Shown in pieces: positions 60,812 to 64,000 of a stretch of DNA of 64,000 bases. Below the pieces are notes generated by a model, which did not search any database, was not told the origin of the DNA, and saw only the letters and a program-made list of their open reading frames with translations. Where the stretch lies: NCBI RefSeq assembly GCF_005943945.1, contig NZ_CP040710.1, positions 4,385,501 through 4,449,500 on the forward strand. The letters are read 5' to 3'. The position numbers and the translations under genes were made by a program. Origin of the DNA: Aggregatimonas sangjinii (GTDB taxonomy: Bacteria > Bacteroidota > Bacteroidia > Flavobacteriales > Flavobacteriaceae). How positions within the stretch are numbered: the stretch's first letter is position 1; every line of letters begins with the position of its first letter.

Positions 60812-61921
60812 TTAATATCCTATGAATGTACGATTTACGCGCTGGGATATTCCCGTAAGCAACTCGTACGATATCGTATTGGCCGTGGCAGCAAACGTTT
60901 CCGCCGAAGGGTGATGGCCAAAAACAATGACCTCATCACCTTCTTTGCAGGCTATTCCGGTTACGTCGATCATAATCATGTCCATACAAACGTTCCCTAC
61001 GATAAAGGCCATCTCCCCATTTACGGTCACAAAGGTGTTACCCTGACCGTATTGTCGACCGATACCATCGGCATGACCTAAAGGTAGTGTGGCGGTCATG
61101 CGATAGTCTTTCGTGATAAAAGCACGATTATACCCAACGGTATCCCCAGGTGCGATTTCATGAATTTGTGAAATAACCGTTTTTAAGATGGCTACGGGTT
61201 TTAACCGCTTGTCAATTTCGGGATGGTTGCCATAGCCGTACAGACCAATACCGCTGCGCACCATGTCGTACTGGGCTTCGGCATAATTCAAGATACCGGA
61301 GGTATTCAATAAGTGCCGAAAGGGTCGATAGCCCAATTGCAAGGCTATCGTCTCGGCGATACGATCGAAACGTTTGATTTGTCTTAGCGTAAAATCTTTT
61401 TCATTGGCATCTTCCGACGCCGCCAGATGGGAAAAATTAGAAATGACCTTTATTTCATCCTGTTGTTTTAATTCCTCTGTTATGAAATCAATGTCCTTTT
61501 CCGCAAACCCCAAACGGTTAAGGCCAGTATTGAATTTCAGGTGAACGGGATAATTGGTTTGCGCCAGTTTTTTAGCCGTTTTTAAGAATTGGAGCAATAC
61601 TTTTCTGGAATAAATACTGGGTTCCAGACAATGCGAGATGAGTTCTTCGAAATGCAGCGGCAATGGGTGTAAAACCAAAATGGGCTTTTGAATGCCTGCC
61701 TTGCGAAGTGCAATACCTTCTTTGCTATAGGCGACCGCAAAATAATCTACCCCCAAAGCCTGCATTTTCAAAGCGATACGCTCTGCATCACTGCCATAGG
61801 CAAAGGCTTTCATTACGGCCAGGAATTTGGTATCGGGTTTTAACTTTCCTCTTAAGAAGTGGTAATTGTGTTCTAGGGCACCGAAATCGATTTCCAATGT
61901 CGTTTCGGTCGCCTTACCCAT
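60812..61921 (-). CDS. alr: Alanine racemase
   Basis: 369 aa from ATG 61921, which overlaps the tdk stop by 8 bases (ATGGGTAA). PLP lysine Lys38 in [11 protein letters not shown] (usual form AVxKANAYGHG); catalytic Tyr in [10 protein letters not shown] of the second domain. It supplies D-alanine for peptidoglycan. The first motif has Phe and Ser-Asp in place of the normal Asn and Gly-His, a Bacteroidota-type variant. Confidence 0.93.
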   Translation of the reverse strand: MGKATETTLEIDFGALEHNYHFLRGKLKPDTKFLAVMKAFAYGSDAERIALKMQALGVDYFAVAYSKEGIALRKAGIQKPILVLHPLPLHFEELISHCLEPSIYSRKVLLQFLKTAKKLAQTNYPVHLKFNTGLNRLGFAEKDIDFITEELKQQDEIKVISNFSHLAASEDANEKDFTLRQIKRFDRIAETIALQLGYRPFRHLLNTSGILNYAEAQYDMVRSGIGLYGYGNHPEIDKRLKPVAILKTVISQIHEIAPGDTVGYNRAFITKDYRMTATLPLGHADGIGRQYGQGNTFVTVNGEMAFIVGNVCMDMIMIDVTGIACKEGDEVIVFGHHPSAETFAATANTISYELLTGISQRVNRTFIGY

Positions 61922-62558
61922 TCGATTTCTTGGTTTTTGAACTGATTTCCTCGGCATCAACGGGTAACTCTTTCACTTTTTCCTTCAACATGGCTTTATA
62001 ATAGGCCGCGCGACTCAAAGGCTCATATTCTCCGGTTTCTCCGAGCAATACCAAATTGTCATTGCTCGATTTTCGGAAACTGTAGTTGGCAAGGTTGCCG
62101 GTTCGCGTGCAAATGGCATGCACTTTAGTAACATACTCGGCCGTGGCCATAAGGGCGGGCATGGGCCCAAAAGGATTACCTTTAAAATCCATATCGAGGC
62201 CGGCTACTACAACGCGAACTCCCTTATTCGCCAGGTCATTGCAAACGGTTACGATTTCATCATCGAAAAACTGGGCCTCATCAATGCCGACAACATCGCA
62301 GGTATCACCCAAAATACGAATATTGGCCGCAGCGGGAACGGGAGTAGAGCGAATCTCGTTGGCATCGTGGGAGACCACCATATCTTCATCATATCGTGTA
62401 TCGACCATAGGTTTGAAAATCTCCACTCGTTGCTTTGCGAACTGAGCGCGTCTCAAGCGGCGTATCAACTCTTCTGTTTTCCCTGAAAACATAGAACCAC
62501 AGATAACTTCGATCCATCCGAATTGTTCTTTGTGGTTAACAGTATTTTCGAGAAACAT
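61914..62558 (-). CDS. tdk: Thymidine kinase, type II
   Basis: 214 aa. P-loop [19 protein letters not shown] and SHDANEI lid; DEAQFFD Walker-B-like motif; [14 protein letters not shown] lasso. The zinc cysteines of the human-type enzyme are mostly missing ([25 protein letters not shown]), which is common in Bacteroidota. It phosphorylates thymidine. It is co-directional and overlaps alr. Confidence 0.93.
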   Translation of the reverse strand: MFLENTVNHKEQFGWIEVICGSMFSGKTEELIRRLRRAQFAKQRVEIFKPMVDTRYDEDMVVSHDANEIRSTPVPAAANIRILGDTCDVVGIDEAQFFDDEIVTVCNDLANKGVRVVVAGLDMDFKGNPFGPMPALMATAEYVTKVHAICTRTGNLANYSFRKSSNDNLVLLGETGEYEPLSRAAYYKAMLKEKVKELPVDAEEISSKTKKSNG

Positions 62559-62689
62559 TTTGTAAATTTAAGCCTAGAATTTAGACGAAAGTAGTGCCTT
62601 TTTTCGTTCTTCTTTATACACAGATAAAATTAACAAAAAAGGCATAACTTTTGTTCAGTGCTATTGAATGATGTTGAAATCGTATACCG

Positions 62690-63379
62690 ATGAAGAAAAA
62701 ACTAAAAGAAGAACTTCGTAAATTATGTACCGATATTATCGTTCATAGCGATAAAGATAGTATTTCCGAGCAATACGAAGCCGCAAAGGAGTTGTATGAA
62801 AAGCTGGCAGTACTCAAATTTATCGAAGAGAAACTAAACCATATCGAAATAGACGTTTCTAAAAACATCCTCGCAGAAAGGTTCGAAAAGATGGCGACGG
62901 CGGTGTTGAATGAAAATACGAAGGTTCCCGAAAGTAATCCGCACGAAGAGGACATTATGATACCGGGAATGGATACCATTAAGGATATGGTTTCCGAAAT
63001 GCCTAACGAAGCTCCTGTAGATGAGGTTTTGGCCGAATTTCTCGGAACTCCGAACTATCTTAAGAACGATAAGGAGTTGTTCATGCCCTCAACAGGGGAA
63101 ACGCGTAAAGAAAAGGTCAAAACAAAATCATTGAACGATAAGTTGAGTGCAAAGGAGTTCAAGGTTGATTTAAACAACCGGCTCGCCTTCGTAAAGCACC
63201 TATTCAATGGAAGTATGGAAGACTACAACCGCGTTTTGTCGCAATTGGCTACCATAGATACGGAAGAACGCTCGATCGCCTTTATCAAAAATATGGTCAT
63301 GCCCGATTACAACAATTGGGAAGGTAAGGAAGAATACGCCCAACGTTTTATGCGTTTGATCGAACGTAGGTTCGCGTGA
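62690..63379 (+). CDS. Conserved flavobacterial protein of unknown function
   Basis: 229 aa, no signal peptide or transmembrane segment. The first 80 residues are helical and basic/acidic; a conserved C-terminal block (KVDLNNRLAFVKHLFNGSMED, NRVLSQLATIDTEERSIAF, YNNWEGKEEYAQRFMRLIERRF) is typical of a flavobacterial protein often encoded near tdk and rsmI. It is divergent from tdk and followed by a terminator. No function was recognised. Confidence 0.85.
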   Translation: MKKKLKEELRKLCTDIIVHSDKDSISEQYEAAKELYEKLAVLKFIEEKLNHIEIDVSKNILAERFEKMATAVLNENTKVPESNPHEEDIMIPGMDTIKDMVSEMPNEAPVDEVLAEFLGTPNYLKNDKELFMPSTGETRKEKVKTKSLNDKLSAKEFKVDLNNRLAFVKHLFNGSMEDYNRVLSQLATIDTEERSIAFIKNMVMPDYNNWEGKEEYAQRFMRLIERRFA

Positions 63380-63398
63380 TTCCGTCAAAAGAATTTAT

Positions 63399-63432
63399 AA
63401 AGCCCTTTGTCTGAATGATGAAGGGCTTTTTT
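63399..63432 (+). terminator. Terminator after the conserved hypothetical gene
   Basis: AAAGCCCTT (63399-63407) pairs with AAGGGCTTT (63421-63429), 9-bp perfect stem, then TTTT. It lies 20 bases past the stop. Confidence 0.85.
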
Positions 63433-63531
63433 ATGACCAGATTTGATGGCACTCCTTACCTTGTCGGGAAATCTAGAGTCATCTAATGGGGTGTTCAATA
63501 CATAAACACTTGTTTTAATCAATTATAGGAA

Positions 63532-64000
63532 ATGGGAAAACTGTACTTAGTGCCGACACCGATTGGCAATTTAGAGGATATGACCCTTCGCGCCATCAGG
63601 ATTTTAAAGGAAGTGGATGTTGTCCTGGCCGAAGATACACGCACCAGCGGAAAGCTTTTACAGCATTTTGAAATCGGTACGCCCATGCAAAGCCATCATA
63701 TGCACAATGAGCATAAAACGGTCGATGCCTTGGTAAAGCGCTTAAAAGCAGGGGAGACCATGGCCCTCATTTCGGATGCAGGCACCCCCGCAATTTCCGA
63801 CCCGGGATTTCTGTTGACCCGGGCTTGTGTCGAAAACCAAATTGCTGTCGATTGTCTCCCCGGGGCAACTGCCTTTGTTCCCGCTTTGGTCAATAGCGGA
63901 CTGCCCAACGACAAGTTTATTTTTGAGGGTTTTTTACCCGTAAAAAAAGGAAGGCAAACACGATTGCTATTGCTGGCCGAAGAAACACGAACGATTATTC
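63532..64000 (+). CDS. rsmI: 16S rRNA (cytidine(1402)-2'-O)-methyltransferase, 3' end outside the window
   Basis: ATG at 63532; the frame is open to the end of the window (156 codons seen). Start GKLYLVPTPIGNLEDMTLRAI, then AEDTRTSGKLL, HNEH, LISDAGTPAISDPGF and CLPGATAFVPALVNSGL are the RsmI signature. It methylates C1402 of 16S rRNA with S-adenosylmethionine, together with RsmH. The remainder (about 65-85 residues by family length) is missing. Confidence 0.93.
   Translation, partial: MGKLYLVPTPIGNLEDMTLRAIRILKEVDVVLAEDTRTSGKLLQHFEIGTPMQSHHMHNEHKTVDALVKRLKAGETMALISDAGTPAISDPGFLLTRACVENQIAVDCLPGATAFVPALVNSGLPNDKFIFEGFLPVKKGRQTRLLLLAEETRTII

Overview
The window looks like chromosome of a marine member of the Flavobacteriaceae (Bacteroidota), of the Zobellia/Maribacter kind. 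That placement is an inference from three things. Promoters follow the Bacteroidota pattern, TTTG or TTG then 18-20 bases then TAnnTTTG (clear at 35529-35558, 44248-44277 and 60104-60134). Most genes start at an ATG behind A-rich sequence with no clear Shine-Dalgarno motif. The gene families are typical of the group: a GH2/polysaccharide-lyase pair, a DUF4836 protein, a cysteine-free ribosomal protein L32, and the block ribE/pdxA/DUF177/rpmF/fabH/accB/accC. No rRNA, tRNA, CRISPR array, prophage or insertion sequence was seen.

Layout. 1-3.4 kb: the end of a polysaccharide-utilization region (a GH2 glycosidase cut by the window edge, then an alginate-lyase-fold enzyme). 3.4-4.2 kb: four tandem 37-codon ORFs on the minus strand, too short for ordinary gene finders. 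Two of them encode the same peptide and differ only at synonymous positions. 4.5-20 kb: a stress and envelope island with cardiolipin synthase, small lipoproteins, DUF1328, a DUF2383 four-helix protein, DUF2945, topoisomerase IB, a flavodoxin-like reductase, DUF2254, Dps, DUF3124 and a YtxH/holin-like operon. Four paralogous AraC-type regulators and an SRAP-family protein without its catalytic residues are interspersed. 20-30 kb: aldehyde dehydrogenase, a deaminase/HPF/nitroreductase cluster, a sulfite dehydrogenase pair (sorA/sorB-like), a YafQ-type toxin-antitoxin pair, a large metalloprotease and a TauE-type exporter. 30-35 kb: a sodium:solute symporter, a frameshifted DUF3052 gene, an acyltransferase and small conserved genes.

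35.5-40.9 kb: a compact plus-strand operon with its own promoter that encodes an alpha/beta hydrolase, an ATP-grasp ligase with a histone H1-like lysine/alanine/proline tail, a GCS2-type carboxylate-amine ligase, a class I glutamine amidotransferase and a second ATP-grasp-like protein. Taken together this looks like an uncharacterised amide- or peptide-forming pathway. It is the best candidate here for an undescribed system, together with the micro-ORF array at 3.4-4.1 kb.

41-48 kb: riboflavin synthase, PdxA, Lgt, then DUF177-rpmF and fabH-accB-accC (ribosome and fatty-acid synthesis). 48-52.5 kb: three co-directional exported or anchored proteins including DUF4836. 52.8-64 kb: an FAD oxidoreductase, ArfB, an ABC ATPase, a membrane protein, prolyl oligopeptidase, then asd, mscL, alr and tdk on the minus strand, a conserved flavobacterial hypothetical, and the 5' part of rsmI at the right edge.

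Start codons were chosen from family alignment, signal peptides and overlap with neighbours. In many cases this makes the gene shorter than the longest open frame, because the longest frame opens with TTG or GTG inside the preceding gene.
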